DNA of 64,000 bases from JAVZCJ01 sp964532175 (GTDB lineage: Archaea; Thermoproteota; Nitrososphaeria_A; Caldarchaeales; JAVZCJ01): NCBI GenBank assembly GCA_964532175.1, contig CAZHGP010000001.1, positions 1-64,000 on the forward strand. Reading direction: 5' to 3'. The notes under the pieces are model-generated. The model was not told the DNA's origin. It worked only from the letters and a program-made list of their open reading frames with translations, and did not search any database. Position numbers and translations under genes: made by a program. This document shows, in pieces, positions 1-10,019 of the stretch (the stretch's first letter is position 1; the number at the start of each line of letters is the position of its first letter).

Positions 1-89
1 CTTCATTATCCTTCATTTTATTTAAGAATTTAGAAGACTTTAAAATAAAGTTTATCTTAAAGATTTTTTTAATAATTATTGAATTTATT

Positions 90-881
90 ATGGAAATAGA
101 AAGGCTTTCAACTGGTATCCAAGAACTTGATAGAATGCTTTCTGGAGGAATACCTAGAGGCTTTTTTGTAGCAGCTACTGGAGAACCTGGTACAGGTAAA
201 ACAATTTTTTGTATTTCCTTTATTGCTCAAGGAATTAAAGATGGAGATAAATGTATATATGTTACTACCGAGGAAAGTCGTAATAGCATTATAGTTCAAG
301 CAAAACAATTTAATATAGATTTTGAAAAAGCAATTAATGATAAAAAATTAATAATAATAGATGCTTTAATGGGACTTGAAGATAAATGGTCTTTAAAAAG
401 CTTAGAAATAGAAGAACTTGTGAATAAAATAATTGAAGCAAAAAAAGAGCTTGGATATGGAAGAGCAAGAGTTGTAATAGATTCACTTTCTGCATTTTGG
501 CTTGATAAACCAGCAATGGCTAGAAGGTATTCTTATTTTATTAAAAAAGTTCTTTCCAAATGGGATTTTACAGTTTTAGCAACTTCACAATATGCTATAA
601 GCACATCAGAAGCTTTTGGATTTGGTGTTGAACATATAGCTGATGGAATAATTAGATTTCATAGAGCTGTTAGAAATGGCATATTGAGAAGATATTTACT
701 TATAGAGAAAATGAGACAAACTTCTCATAGCCTTTATTTACATGAAATAAGTATAGAAGATGGAAAAGGTTTAAAAATTTTAGAAAAATCTCAAGAAAGA
801 AAAGAAGATATATCTCTTCCTAAAACTGTTTTAAATAAAATAATTGAAGCAAAAAAGAAGAAAGAAGAAAAAATCTCTTAG
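90..881 (+). CDS. KaiC/RadA-like RecA-superfamily ATPase
   Basis: Single-domain RecA-fold ATPase of 263 residues. A Walker A motif (GEPGTGKT, residues 31-38) follows the KaiC-type N-terminus 'LSTGIQELDRMLSGGIP', and the Walker B strand VVIDS lies at residues 128-132. The length and opening motif match archaeal KaiC-like (GvpD/Sms-related) proteins, which act as ATP-dependent signalling or regulatory factors; the substrate is unknown. The Lys/Glu-rich tail (about residues 235-263) looks disordered. It lies 14 bp upstream of a primase-like gene on the same strand, so the two are probably co-transcribed. Family assignment is firm, cellular role is not. Confidence 0.85.
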   Translation: MEIERLSTGIQELDRMLSGGIPRGFFVAATGEPGTGKTIFCISFIAQGIKDGDKCIYVTTEESRNSIIVQAKQFNIDFEKAINDKKLIIIDALMGLEDKWSLKSLEIEELVNKIIEAKKELGYGRARVVIDSLSAFWLDKPAMARRYSYFIKKVLSKWDFTVLATSQYAISTSEAFGFGVEHIADGIIRFHRAVRNGILRRYLLIEKMRQTSHSLYLHEISIEDGKGLKILEKSQERKEDISLPKTVLNKIIEAKKKKEEKIS

Positions 882-895
882 TAATGGTCTATTAA

Positions 896-1804
896 ATGTA
901 TGCATATAATATAATTAAGGAACATTATTCTCGAGAAGATGTTCAAAATGAAATATTAAAATTTGCTGAATCTAGATGGATAGGAATACATTGTGAAAAA
1001 ACTGATGAAAAGAAAAGAAATATTTTAATTAGGTATGATAAAAATAAAAAGCCTCTTAAAATAAATAATAAAAATCAAATTTTAAATATTATTAATGAAT
1101 TTGAAAAATATAAACCAAGAACTTTTTATGCATCTATAAATGTTTATAGAAAGCTTGATTATATAGAAAATACTATAGATAGAGAAAATATAATTGCATG
1201 CACACCAACATGGGACATAGATAATGATTTATCAAAATGGCCTGCAACAATTGCTATAGTTGAAGAAATAATTTCTTTTTTATCAAATTATAATATTGAA
1301 AAATCTATTTTTATTAAATGGTCTGGAAATGGTTGTCATATTCATTTACATGAAAAATCTTTCTCTCCTAATTTATTTAAAAAAATTAATCCACTTGATT
1401 TAGCGTATTCAATTGTTGAATATGTTAATAAAAAATTGTATGAAAAATATTTAGATATAAAGAATAATTTTAAAGCAGAAGAATTAGTAGTTGAAAATAA
1501 GATAGACCCTCAAAGATTATATACTTGTCCATTAAGTATTCATCGTAAACAATATTTGACATGCGTATGTATAGATAAAAATAAATTAAATGAGTTCTCT
1601 CCTGAATGGGCTAAAATAAATGAATTTAAACATTTTTATGATTGGAATAATTTTTCAATTGGTGAGGCAGATGAACTTGCATTAAAAGCATATGAAAATA
1701 TAGGACCATATCCACATTATCCAAGATTAAGAAAAAGGAAAACAATTCCATTAGATATGCAAATTATAAAATGGTTAAAAAAATTTGAAGAAGAAGTAAC
1801 CTAA
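896..1804 (+). CDS. Archaeo-eukaryotic primase (AEP) superfamily protein, PriS-like
   Basis: The 302-residue protein carries the AEP catalytic signature. A WDIDND motif supplies the metal-binding acidic pair (D107, D109). SGNGCHIHLH follows at residues 143-152, and RLYTCPLSIHRK at residues 207-218 corresponds to the R...P.S.H.K strand of archaeal primase small subunits. No clear zinc-knuckle is visible, and the sequence is divergent from a standard PriS, so it may be a second AEP used in repair or damage tolerance rather than the replicative subunit. It follows the KaiC-like ATPase and ends convergently, sharing 4 bp with the next minus-strand gene. Confidence 0.7.
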   Translation: MYAYNIIKEHYSREDVQNEILKFAESRWIGIHCEKTDEKKRNILIRYDKNKKPLKINNKNQILNIINEFEKYKPRTFYASINVYRKLDYIENTIDRENIIACTPTWDIDNDLSKWPATIAIVEEIISFLSNYNIEKSIFIKWSGNGCHIHLHEKSFSPNLFKKINPLDLAYSIVEYVNKKLYEKYLDIKNNFKAEELVVENKIDPQRLYTCPLSIHRKQYLTCVCIDKNKLNEFSPEWAKINEFKHFYDWNNFSIGEADELALKAYENIGPYPHYPRLRKRKTIPLDMQIIKWLKKFEEEVT

Positions 1805-4416
1805 CTTTCCTTAATTTTTTCTTCAATCATTTTTTCAAGCATATCTATTTTTTCTAAAATTTTCAATGTATCTATTTCTTCTACTTTTCTTTCTCTTTTT
1901 TTCTTCTTTATTCTTTCTATGATTAAAATAGAAATTATTAAAATTAAAATGATAATTATAAAAGTGTAAATATCAGAGTAAATTAAAGGTTTCTCTATTT
2001 TTTCTTCAATTGGAACTTCTCCAATTAATACTTTAGATAAAGAGAATATGTGTGGTGAATCTATGTATGTTTTTATTGTGCTGTCCATTTTCTCAATTGA
2101 AACTTCTTTTGGATAAAAAGCAACATCCGCTTTACATTTAACTTCAGGATCATTTTCACTTCTAATTAAAATTTTTAATGGGCTTCCAGTTATACTATTT
2201 AAAATATTAACTTTTTTATTTACTTCTACTTCTTTATAAATTGGCAAATATAAAGTATTGCTTGAAATATTATAGAAAATTTTTAATGATGTAAAGTTTC
2301 CAACATTAATCCATTCATCATTATATAATGCTTTAATAGATTCTATAGTTGTTCCTTTACTAAATTGTAATGAAATCCAATAAATAAATATAGATGAATT
2401 AGGAGAAGCACGTGCTATAGAATCAATATATATTCCATCAATAGTCCATATATTTGAACTATGTTTAATCAATGGAGCTATAGCAATATCAATCTTAGAA
2501 TCTATCAATCTTATTTCTACTCCACTATAATTAATCCTTTTAGAATAATAAGATAATGCGTTTTTAATTTCTTTAAGATTGGCAATGTTTTCATTCATTT
2601 TATTTATATTTTTACCTAATTCTTCTTCTGATATTTTTAATCCATTTATAATAAGATTAAATGAATAATCTAATTTATTTAAATTCTTAGATATTTCACT
2701 TGTTGCTTCTAATGATTTTTCTAAACCTAAGTTTAATTCATCCATGTATTTTATTACAATGAATGTTTTATTAAGCAAATCTTTTTGTATATCAATAACT
2801 TTCCTAAATCCTTCTAAAAGATATTCTGTATTATTTGATAATATTTTTAAACCATCTAATGTTTTTTCTATTATAGAATTTGAAGTTTTTAAACCATTTC
2901 TAATAGCATTAATTCCACTTGAAGCTTGTTTCATACCATCGATTAATTGTCCCATATTATTAACAATCATTTCTAAACCTGTTATTATCATAGTCATATC
3001 ATTTTTTAATTGTTGCAAAATATTTTGTGAAATATTCAAATTGAATAAAGCATTTTGTACAATATTTTGCACATTTGGATCTGGATAATTTAATAAAGGT
3101 TGAAGTGTTGTCATCGCTATTTTTTCATAATTTATGGCAAGCACAATACCTTGATTTAATCCATTTAAAGCTAAAACTGTATCATTTAAGCTACTTCTAA
3201 TAACTTCAAGTGTTGAAATAATGCTTGGATATCCTGAAGCCATAGCATCTAATCCATTTAAAATATTTTCATTTATCATTTTTGTTGCATTTAATGCTTC
3301 TTCTATATTTTCTATAGCATACTTTGTTGCATTTACCCCTGAAAATATTCCTTCCAGCCCCTCATCGATTATTTTATTTGAAGCATTTGATAATTGTTTC
3401 AAGCTATTTATAGATTTTTCTAACCCATAAGATATTGTTGAACTTTTATCAACAATTGATGATAAAGCTGAATTTAATGTTGTTAGAGCTTTAGAAATTT
3501 CTTCTAAAGAATTTCTCATTTTTATAGAAGATAAATAAATTTTATCATATACTTCTTTATTAATTTCTAAGCTTTTAATGCTATTATCTATTTGTTTTAA
3601 AACCATTTCTTGATTCTCACTTATTTGAATAAGCATAGAATCTACTGATACTACTCCAAATGTTCCAACCGAAATAACTTTAGCTGTAAGATTAAGTATT
3701 ACTTCATTTTCTCTTAAAAGAATAAGCCAACTTATTCTTTGAGCGCCTGCTAAAGACATAGTTGTATTTGCTTCAGGATTAGTGCTTATTGAACTAAAAG
3801 TTTTTTCATCAAGTGATAATGTTACTGTTACTAATAAAGGCTCTAGAATGTATGTTTTTCCACTTAAAATTCTATCAATCTTCCTTTTTAATTTTATTGA
3901 CCATAAAATATTATCAGAAACGTTTGCTTTTATATATTGAGTTTCTTTAACATATATTTTTTCAGCTTCTTTTCCATTAACATATATTTTTCTTTCAATA
4001 TTTAAAGGAATATTTTCTTTTGTTTCAGCTGAATATTCATATGTTAATGTTTCTTCAGATAAAATTTTTAAATTTTTCCATATTATTATTGTTGTATTTC
4101 CAAAATTTTCTATTATTGAAGGTTGAGGGGTCCCTCCAAGCATTGTTAATGTATTAGGAAATATATTTTCAATTCTATCTATTAAATCTATAATTCTATT
4201 TCTTATATCTTTATTATCTATTTTTAATGTTACGACAATTTTTTTAGATTTTATAAACCCTTCTGCATAATAATTTATTTCAATTGTTTTACTTTTTTTA
4301 ACAATTATTTTTCCTATATTTTCTCCTTTTACAAAATTCATTGGTAATAAACTTATTAATAAAAATATTATTAAGAGTAAATTTAATGCTTTTAATATTT
4401 TTAATTTTCCCCTCAT
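1801..4416 (-). CDS. Secreted coiled-coil surface protein, C-terminal membrane anchor
   Basis: An 871-residue protein with an N-terminal hydrophobic signal segment (about residues 8-28). A beta-rich region of about 230 residues follows, then a very long helical/coiled-coil stretch (about 265-625) of Asn/Ser/Leu/Ile repeats. After a second beta-rich region there is a single C-terminal transmembrane helix (about 818-838) and a Lys/Glu-rich cytoplasmic tail. It is the last gene of the PadR-ABC operon, 6 bp after the ATPase gene. The layout suggests an extracellular partner of the transporter. No enzymatic motif is seen and I do not recognise a named family. Confidence 0.75.
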   Translation of the reverse strand: MRGKLKILKALNLLLIIFLLISLLPMNFVKGENIGKIIVKKSKTIEINYYAEGFIKSKKIVVTLKIDNKDIRNRIIDLIDRIENIFPNTLTMLGGTPQPSIIENFGNTTIIIWKNLKILSEETLTYEYSAETKENIPLNIERKIYVNGKEAEKIYVKETQYIKANVSDNILWSIKLKRKIDRILSGKTYILEPLLVTVTLSLDEKTFSSISTNPEANTTMSLAGAQRISWLILLRENEVILNLTAKVISVGTFGVVSVDSMLIQISENQEMVLKQIDNSIKSLEINKEVYDKIYLSSIKMRNSLEEISKALTTLNSALSSIVDKSSTISYGLEKSINSLKQLSNASNKIIDEGLEGIFSGVNATKYAIENIEEALNATKMINENILNGLDAMASGYPSIISTLEVIRSSLNDTVLALNGLNQGIVLAINYEKIAMTTLQPLLNYPDPNVQNIVQNALFNLNISQNILQQLKNDMTMIITGLEMIVNNMGQLIDGMKQASSGINAIRNGLKTSNSIIEKTLDGLKILSNNTEYLLEGFRKVIDIQKDLLNKTFIVIKYMDELNLGLEKSLEATSEISKNLNKLDYSFNLIINGLKISEEELGKNINKMNENIANLKEIKNALSYYSKRINYSGVEIRLIDSKIDIAIAPLIKHSSNIWTIDGIYIDSIARASPNSSIFIYWISLQFSKGTTIESIKALYNDEWINVGNFTSLKIFYNISSNTLYLPIYKEVEVNKKVNILNSITGSPLKILIRSENDPEVKCKADVAFYPKEVSIEKMDSTIKTYIDSPHIFSLSKVLIGEVPIEEKIEKPLIYSDIYTFIIIILILIISILIIERIKKKKRERKVEEIDTLKILEKIDMLEKMIEEKIKES

Positions 4417-4422
4417 TCTTTA

Positions 4423-5325
4423 TCACTTTTCTCCTTTTAAGAAAATTTCGATTTTATCGATTTGTTCAGCTATTTTCTTTTTTGTCTCATTATAAGAATT
4501 GTAACTAATATCTCCTCTTTTTAATCTTTCTTCAAGTAAGTATATTGAATGTTTAAGTATTTTTAATTGAGATGAAAGTAAGCTATATTTTTCTTTTTCA
4601 TCCATTGCTATATCAAAACTAAGCAATTCTTTAGGAGGATTTTCAAATATTTTTCCATCTCTAATATAAAACATTTTATTTGCAATCATGGCAACTGATG
4701 GATTATGTGTAACAACTATGAATGTTTGGTTAAGATATTCATTAAGAACTTTTGTGAGTTTCATAACTCTTGCTCCAGTAGCAGTATCTAGAGAACCTGT
4801 AGGTTCATCCATTAATATTATTGCAGGTTCATTTGCTAAAGCTCTTGCTAATGCAACCCTTTGTCTTTCTCCCCCACTCATTTGAACTGGCCTATTTTTA
4901 AATATTTTTTCTTCCACACCTACAAGTTGAAGTAATTTTATAGCTCTTTCTTGAGCTTCTTTTTCAGTATATTTTCCTGAAAGAATCATTGGAAGCATAA
5001 CATTTTCTAAAGCATTTAAAGTTGAAATTAAATTAAAGAATTGGAATAAGTATCCTATCCTATTACATCTAAAATCCGATAATTCTTTCTCACTCATATC
5101 TGTAACATCTATTCCATCTATTATTACTCTTCCAAAAGTAGGCTTATCCATTGTTCCGATTATATTTAATAAAGTTGTTTTTCCGCTTCCAGATGGTCCC
5201 ATTATAGAAATATATTCCCCTTTATTGACTTTTAAATTAATTCCTTTAAGAGCTTCTATTTCTACTCCTGGAGCAAGTTTATATATCTTAACTACATTCT
5301 TTAATTCAACTGCTATGTTACTCAT
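4423..5325 (-). CDS. ABC transporter ATPase, MacB/LolD type
   Basis: Canonical ABC ATPase: Walker A GPSGSGKT (residues 43-50), signature MSGGERQRVALARAL, Walker B ILMDEP followed by TGSLD, and a switch His in VVTHNP. This subtype pairs with FtsX-like permeases that export or mechanically couple to surface substrates rather than import sugars. About 60 residues after the core form a charged helical extension ending in KIEIFLKGEK, probably a coiled coil. The start overlaps the end of the permease gene by 8 bp, indicating translational coupling. Confidence 0.93.
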   Translation of the reverse strand: MSNIAVELKNVVKIYKLAPGVEIEALKGINLKVNKGEYISIMGPSGSGKTTLLNIIGTMDKPTFGRVIIDGIDVTDMSEKELSDFRCNRIGYLFQFFNLISTLNALENVMLPMILSGKYTEKEAQERAIKLLQLVGVEEKIFKNRPVQMSGGERQRVALARALANEPAIILMDEPTGSLDTATGARVMKLTKVLNEYLNQTFIVVTHNPSVAMIANKMFYIRDGKIFENPPKELLSFDIAMDEKEKYSLLSSQLKILKHSIYLLEERLKRGDISYNSYNETKKKIAEQIDKIEIFLKGEK

Positions 5326-6484
5326 ATCTAAGAGCCTCTATTGGTCTAATGTTTGCTCCTTTCCATGAGGGTTGAAAACCTGCAAGTAAACCTATTGTGA
5401 TTGCTATAATTATGCCATATGCCAAAATTATAGGTGAAATAACAATTAGCAATTGAATACGAATTAATTGCTGAATAAATTCTCTTATGAAATATACTCC
5501 TACTATTCCAAGAATACAACCAAATATTCCACCTAATAGACTTAATATTCCTGCTTCAGATAAGAAAATTGCTAATACATGCCATCTTTTAGCTCCTATC
5601 GCTCTCAATGTTCCTATCTCTCTTGTTCTTTCTCTAACTACCATCATTATAGTATTCATAATGCTTAATCCAGCAACAAGTAAGCTTATAGAAGCTATTG
5701 CAATTAAAACTCCATTTATTATATCCATTATAGAATTTATTCTTTTTAATATTTCTTCTTGTTTAGTAATCCTAGCATTAGGGAACATCTCTTTTAATAC
5801 TTTTTCTATATAATATACTTTGCTTCTATCACTTACTCTTACTATAATTGATGAAACATATCCCTCTCTTCCCAATACTTTTTGAGCAGTTTTAATATTT
5901 GTAGCAATTATTCCTATTTGTCCAGCAACAACTACTGTTCCAACATCAAATACTCCCACTATTTTAAAAGTCCTTTTTCCAACATTTTCTATATCTATCG
6001 TCATAAAATCTCCTGGATGAAGATTTAACCTTTCAGATACCATTTTTTGAATTACAATTACATTTTCTTCTTCTGGATAAAAACTTCTTCCTTCCAATAT
6101 TTCTAATCCAGTTAAATAATTCTTAATTTGCTCAGCTGGTACTCCTAAAAAAACACATGCTCCAGTTTTTATTTGTCCAATCATTATAATTACAGGGTAA
6201 GCATCCGATACGTAGTTTATACTTTTAACATTTTCCAATATTACCTCTGGAACATCTGCAGTAGAGCTTCCTTGAAGCATCATTCCAGCTCCAAGCAATT
6301 CATTCAATTGATCTTCTATTTGTTGTCTCATTCCAAGTCCAATGGACATTAATGAGACTAAAGTTGCAATTCCAATTGTTATTCCAAGTATTGTTAAAAT
6401 AGCTCTCCCTTTCCTAATAGCTATATCTCTTTCGGATAATTTTAAGAAATGGCGTATTATTCGCAATTGTGCAATTAAAGACAT
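5318..6484 (-). CDS. ABC transporter permease, MacB/FtsX family
   Basis: A 388-residue permease with the classic layout: a first transmembrane helix near residues 28-48 ('RAILTILGITIGIATLVSLM'), a large extracellular MacB-type periplasmic-core-like domain (about 50-255), then three transmembrane helices (about 258-283, 305-332, 345-370) forming the FtsX domain. The motif RTREIGTLRAIGA before the third helix region is diagnostic. It overlaps the ATPase gene by 8 bp and follows the Ig-like surface protein gene by 3 bp. It is expected to act in the cytoplasmic membrane, coupling ATP hydrolysis to work on an external protein or lipid substrate. Confidence 0.92.
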   Translation of the reverse strand: MSLIAQLRIIRHFLKLSERDIAIRKGRAILTILGITIGIATLVSLMSIGLGMRQQIEDQLNELLGAGMMLQGSSTADVPEVILENVKSINYVSDAYPVIIMIGQIKTGACVFLGVPAEQIKNYLTGLEILEGRSFYPEEENVIVIQKMVSERLNLHPGDFMTIDIENVGKRTFKIVGVFDVGTVVVAGQIGIIATNIKTAQKVLGREGYVSSIIVRVSDRSKVYYIEKVLKEMFPNARITKQEEILKRINSIMDIINGVLIAIASISLLVAGLSIMNTIMMVVRERTREIGTLRAIGAKRWHVLAIFLSEAGILSLLGGIFGCILGIVGVYFIREFIQQLIRIQLLIVISPIILAYGIIIAITIGLLAGFQPSWKGANIRPIEALRYE

Positions 6485-6487
6485 TTT

Positions 6488-8062
6488 TTATACACTTTTC
6501 TTTCTTTTTATTAAAAATACGATTATTGAAAAGACTATAATAATTGCTATTAATATTATTACAATTGGTGTAGTAAGTATTTTTACAATTTCTTCAATTA
6601 AAGAATAAGTTTTTTCATTTACATTTATTTTTATTGGAATTGTTTCAGCTTCATAATATTTTTCATTGCTTTCTAAAACAGCTTTGATATAATATATTCC
6701 TTTCTTTTTAGGTTCCCAATTATACTCGAACTTTTCTCCATTTTCAACATTTATTATTGAAATAATATCCCATTTCTCTTTATCTAAACTATAATAAAGA
6801 ATTACTATTGCTTTATCACGATTAGGAATTATTTCACCAGTGATAATTACTTTTTCATTTTCAAAAACATTATTAGAATTAACCATTAAAGTTATTCTAC
6901 TATATTCTTTATTAATTTCTACTTTTGCTTCTTTACTTTCTGAATTTAAATAATTTTCATCTCCATTCCATTCAGCTTTTATAAGATATTCCCCTTTCTC
7001 ATTAGGTTTCCAATAATAATAATAGCTTCCATTTTCAATAGTAAATGTTTCTCCAAGATAATTCCATGTTTTTCCATTATCAAAACTATAACTTAAGAAT
7101 ATTTTTTCATTAGATTTCATAGGATTGAGATTTCCATATATTAAAATTCTTCCATCACTTTCTATATTTGCTTTACATGTTAATTCGCTTTTTCCTTTAA
7201 CATTAATCAATATGCTTTCAGACTTTGTTACATTGTATCCTCCAAAACTTTTATATGCTAAATCTATATTTATTGTATAAAATCCCATATGCTTAATTCT
7301 TATTGGAAAAATGATTTCTGCATAATTATTTGCTTCAATAATATTTATTTTCTTATAATTATTTGCAAGAACTTCTACTTTATATCCATAAATGTATAAA
7401 GATATATCTTTTATTGGATAATTACCTTCATTAAGAATTTTTATTAAAATATTAAAATCTTTTCCTTCTTCTATTATTTCAGGAACTTTATAATCAATTG
7501 ATACTATTGCTTTAGGTGAATGTAATATAACATTGATTGTTCTAAAAGTTTCCATTTTATAAGTTTCATTTTTCTCATTCCTTATTTGTCCATAAATTTT
7601 CAAATATAATTGATATACTTTTTCTTCTCCAGGTTTTATTTCATTAAAACTAGGATCACTTAAGTATAATGATAAATCAATTTTAGTTTCATTTTCTATC
7701 GAAGTAAAGTTTTTCAATATTGGTTTAAAAGCTATAACATTTGTGTTTAAAATCCCTGTTTCAAATGAATAGAAATATATTGAATTGTTTTCTTTTAAGT
7801 ATATGGTTTTTATGATTATTTTAATATTAGCTTTAGTATTTATAGTGAATTCACTATCTATTGTTACATTTAACCAAAATAATGAATCATGCCAATTTTC
7901 TATAAATGAATAATTTTTTTCCTCGATATTATTTTCTAAACATAAAGTAGGTAGTTTTTTGATATTCATCATTATTGTGATAGATAATATTAAGATAATG
8001 AATAAAGATAAATAACTTATTCTATTTTTCATTTTATTTTTCACCTTTCCATAATTTTCCAT
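6488..8062 (-). CDS. Membrane-anchored Ig-like/CARDB-type surface protein
   Basis: A 524-residue protein with an N-terminal hydrophobic segment (about residues 13-31), several beta-sandwich modules and a C-terminal transmembrane helix (about 493-516) ending in Lys/Arg. One module has the CARDB-like 'ILNEGNYPIKDISLY' pattern. Two later modules share the 'YSFDNGKTW ... Y.W.P..KGEYLIKA' pattern of bacterial Ig-like domains, at about residues 300-385 and 395-480. It sits between the PadR gene (29 bp overlap) and the permease, so it is a likely extracellular partner of the transporter. No catalytic residues are evident. Confidence 0.75.
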   Translation of the reverse strand: MENYGKVKNKMKNRISYLSLFIILILSITIMMNIKKLPTLCLENNIEEKNYSFIENWHDSLFWLNVTIDSEFTINTKANIKIIIKTIYLKENNSIYFYSFETGILNTNVIAFKPILKNFTSIENETKIDLSLYLSDPSFNEIKPGEEKVYQLYLKIYGQIRNEKNETYKMETFRTINVILHSPKAIVSIDYKVPEIIEEGKDFNILIKILNEGNYPIKDISLYIYGYKVEVLANNYKKINIIEANNYAEIIFPIRIKHMGFYTINIDLAYKSFGGYNVTKSESILINVKGKSELTCKANIESDGRILIYGNLNPMKSNEKIFLSYSFDNGKTWNYLGETFTIENGSYYYYWKPNEKGEYLIKAEWNGDENYLNSESKEAKVEINKEYSRITLMVNSNNVFENEKVIITGEIIPNRDKAIVILYYSLDKEKWDIISIINVENGEKFEYNWEPKKKGIYYIKAVLESNEKYYEAETIPIKINVNEKTYSLIEEIVKILTTPIVIILIAIIIVFSIIVFLIKRKKSV

Positions 8063-8429
8063 AATTTTTTTGAGCTAAAATTATCATTTTATTAAATATT
8101 CTTCCATATTTTTTAATAACTTCTTTAAGAATTTGATCTCCAAAATTTGTTAATCTATATATTCTTCTAGGGGGACCTTTTGATGATTTTTCCCATATGC
8201 TTTCTATTAAACCTCTTTTTTCTAATCTATGAAGAATTGGATAGAGTGTTCCCTCTCTTACTTTTATTATATTTTCTGTTGTATTTTTAACTTCACGTGT
8301 TAACTCGTAACCATACATTGTTTTCCTCTTTAATAATAATAAACAAAGGATAGTTAATACTCCTTTATGAATTTGAACTTCCAATTTTGGAAGGCTTTCT
8401 TTTATTATTTTAGTATTAATATACGACAT
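8034..8429 (-). CDS. PadR-family winged-helix transcriptional regulator
   Basis: A 131-residue regulator with the PadR winged helix. 'MYGYELTREV' in the second helix and 'VREGTLYPILHRLEKRGLI' in the recognition helix and wing are diagnostic. The C-terminal helix is short, as in PadR subfamily 1. It is the first gene of the minus-strand operon and overlaps the surface-protein gene by 29 bp, so it probably autoregulates this operon in response to a membrane or ligand signal. A perfect 10-bp palindrome lies in the divergent promoter region just upstream. Confidence 0.9.
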   Translation of the reverse strand: MSYINTKIIKESLPKLEVQIHKGVLTILCLLLLKRKTMYGYELTREVKNTTENIIKVREGTLYPILHRLEKRGLIESIWEKSSKGPPRRIYRLTNFGDQILKEVIKKYGRIFNKMIILAQKNYGKLWKGEK

Positions 8430-8452
8430 TTTCTATTCACTATATTGCTTTA

Positions 8453-8462
8453 AAGTATACTT
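8453..8462. promoter_or_regulatory. Candidate PadR operator palindrome
   Basis: AAGTATACTT is a perfect 10-bp palindrome in the 99-bp divergent region between the PadR gene and the uxaE-like gene. It is flanked on both sides by copies of CTATATT about 35 bp apart. The position upstream of padR suits autoregulation, and it could also touch the divergent gene. This is inference: short AT palindromes arise by chance in this genome. Confidence 0.3.
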
Positions 8463-8528
8463 CATAACTACTATATTAACTTTTAAATTTTATAATAAAA
8501 ATATTTAAATAATAATATTTAAAAAATA

Positions 8529-10019
8529 ATGAGAGATATGATAAAAGGAGAAAATATTGGTCCAAGATATTTGGGTGTAGTACATCATCCAGCAATTGGT
8601 ATAAGAATTCCAGAGATTTTCTTAACAGGGATATTGAAAGCATTCAAAAAGAAAAATGTTGCAGGTGGATTAATGCTTTCATTTGGAAGAGAAACTGCAA
8701 CGGAAGAAGTTATAAATGCTCCTCCTGGAAAATATGAAATTACTAGGGGACATACTGGCACTTCTATTAAGAAATATATTACAATGAGTGCTGAAGCTTC
8801 TTTAAAAGAAGGAGTAATTATTGAAATTGAAGCAGACCATATAATGATAATTGGATCTACTATTAAAGCAGTTAAGAGAATTGCTGGTATTCATGAAGAA
8901 GCTAAAATTGATATTGAAGAATTAAAAAAATCCATTGAATATGCTAAAAGTGAAATAGATGAAGCAATTTCAACAAATTTTATAAATAGTTTTACAATTG
9001 ATACTTGTGATTTATTTAATTTAGATGTATACAAGCTGGATTATGAAAAATTAAAAAATGAATTTGAAAAAGCTTTTTCAGAAAATGAAAGAAAAAGATT
9101 ATTAAATCAATATATTGGAAAAAAATTTGAATTTACTACAACAATTGGTAAAAATATAGCATATGAATTTGATGAAAATGAAATAATGCGATTTGCATTA
9201 AAATTTAATGATAGTTTAAGAATAAGTAAAGAAATATACGATTATATAAAAGGAAAAATGAATAAACCTTTTGGATTTGAAATTGCTTTTGATGAAACAA
9301 TTGAAGAAACAAATGATAAAGAAATGCTATTCTATTTAAATGAATGGAAAAATCTTGGAATGCATGTAGATTATATTGCACCAAATATAGGATTTAAGAA
9401 AAGAATGGATTTTAGAGGAGATTTAAGAAAGCTTGAAGAAAAAGTTTCTAAATTAGCAACAATTGCTAAAAATTTTGGAGCTCTTTTATCTATACATTCT
9501 GGAAGTGGTACATCTCCATATAGTGGAAAAGGACCTGGAACATATAAAGCATTATTAAAAGCAACTGGAGGAGAATTAAAGTATAAAATTTCAGGAGTTT
9601 ATTATGAATTACTTATGGAAATCCTTTCATCATTTCCACCTAGATCTGAAGAAAGAAAACTTTATAATAAAATATTTGATGAAGTATACGATTTTCTTAA
9701 TAAGCAAATTGCTGAAAACGGTCCTTTAGCTTCACATTTATTAAAAAAGCAAATTGAAAGATATAAAAAAGAAGTAAAAAAAGGAATTAGGAAAAAAAGA
9801 GATCCTAGAGCATTATTCTTTAGATTCTATTCTTATCTTGCATTGAATTTTAGAGATAAGAATGGAAGAAGATATTTTAGAGAAAAGCTAATTGATCTAT
9901 ATAATAAGAATAAAAAGTTTCGTGAAATAATTGATAAAGAAGTTGAAAAGCTTACAATTAGATTAATTAATGGTTTAAATTTTGCTAATAATATCTCTAA
10001 AATTTCTTTTCAAGAATAA
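8529..10019 (+). CDS. uxaE: Tagaturonate epimerase (UxaE) family protein
   Basis: A 496-residue protein resembling Thermotoga UxaE, which interconverts D-tagaturonate and D-fructuronate. Shared features are an EADH motif (residues 100-103), a FEIAFDET block, 'DFRGDLRKLE' and 'LLSIHSGSG' in the second half, and a matching overall length (about 480-500). It is divergently oriented from the PadR gene. Homologues of the enzymes that produce tagaturonate from inositol lie 7.5-14 kb downstream, which supports the assignment. The archaeal clade may have a shifted substrate; I know of no experimental work on this member. Confidence 0.7.
   Translation: MRDMIKGENIGPRYLGVVHHPAIGIRIPEIFLTGILKAFKKKNVAGGLMLSFGRETATEEVINAPPGKYEITRGHTGTSIKKYITMSAEASLKEGVIIEIEADHIMIIGSTIKAVKRIAGIHEEAKIDIEELKKSIEYAKSEIDEAISTNFINSFTIDTCDLFNLDVYKLDYEKLKNEFEKAFSENERKRLLNQYIGKKFEFTTTIGKNIAYEFDENEIMRFALKFNDSLRISKEIYDYIKGKMNKPFGFEIAFDETIEETNDKEMLFYLNEWKNLGMHVDYIAPNIGFKKRMDFRGDLRKLEEKVSKLATIAKNFGALLSIHSGSGTSPYSGKGPGTYKALLKATGGELKYKISGVYYELLMEILSSFPPRSEERKLYNKIFDEVYDFLNKQIAENGPLASHLLKKQIERYKKEVKKGIRKKRDPRALFFRFYSYLALNFRDKNGRRYFREKLIDLYNKNKKFREIIDKEVEKLTIRLINGLNFANNISKISFQE

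Noticed and set aside
1801..8429. Inositol or sugar importer
   Set aside because: The ATPase and permease are MacB/FtsX type with no solute-binding protein, so they are not a typical sugar-uptake system.
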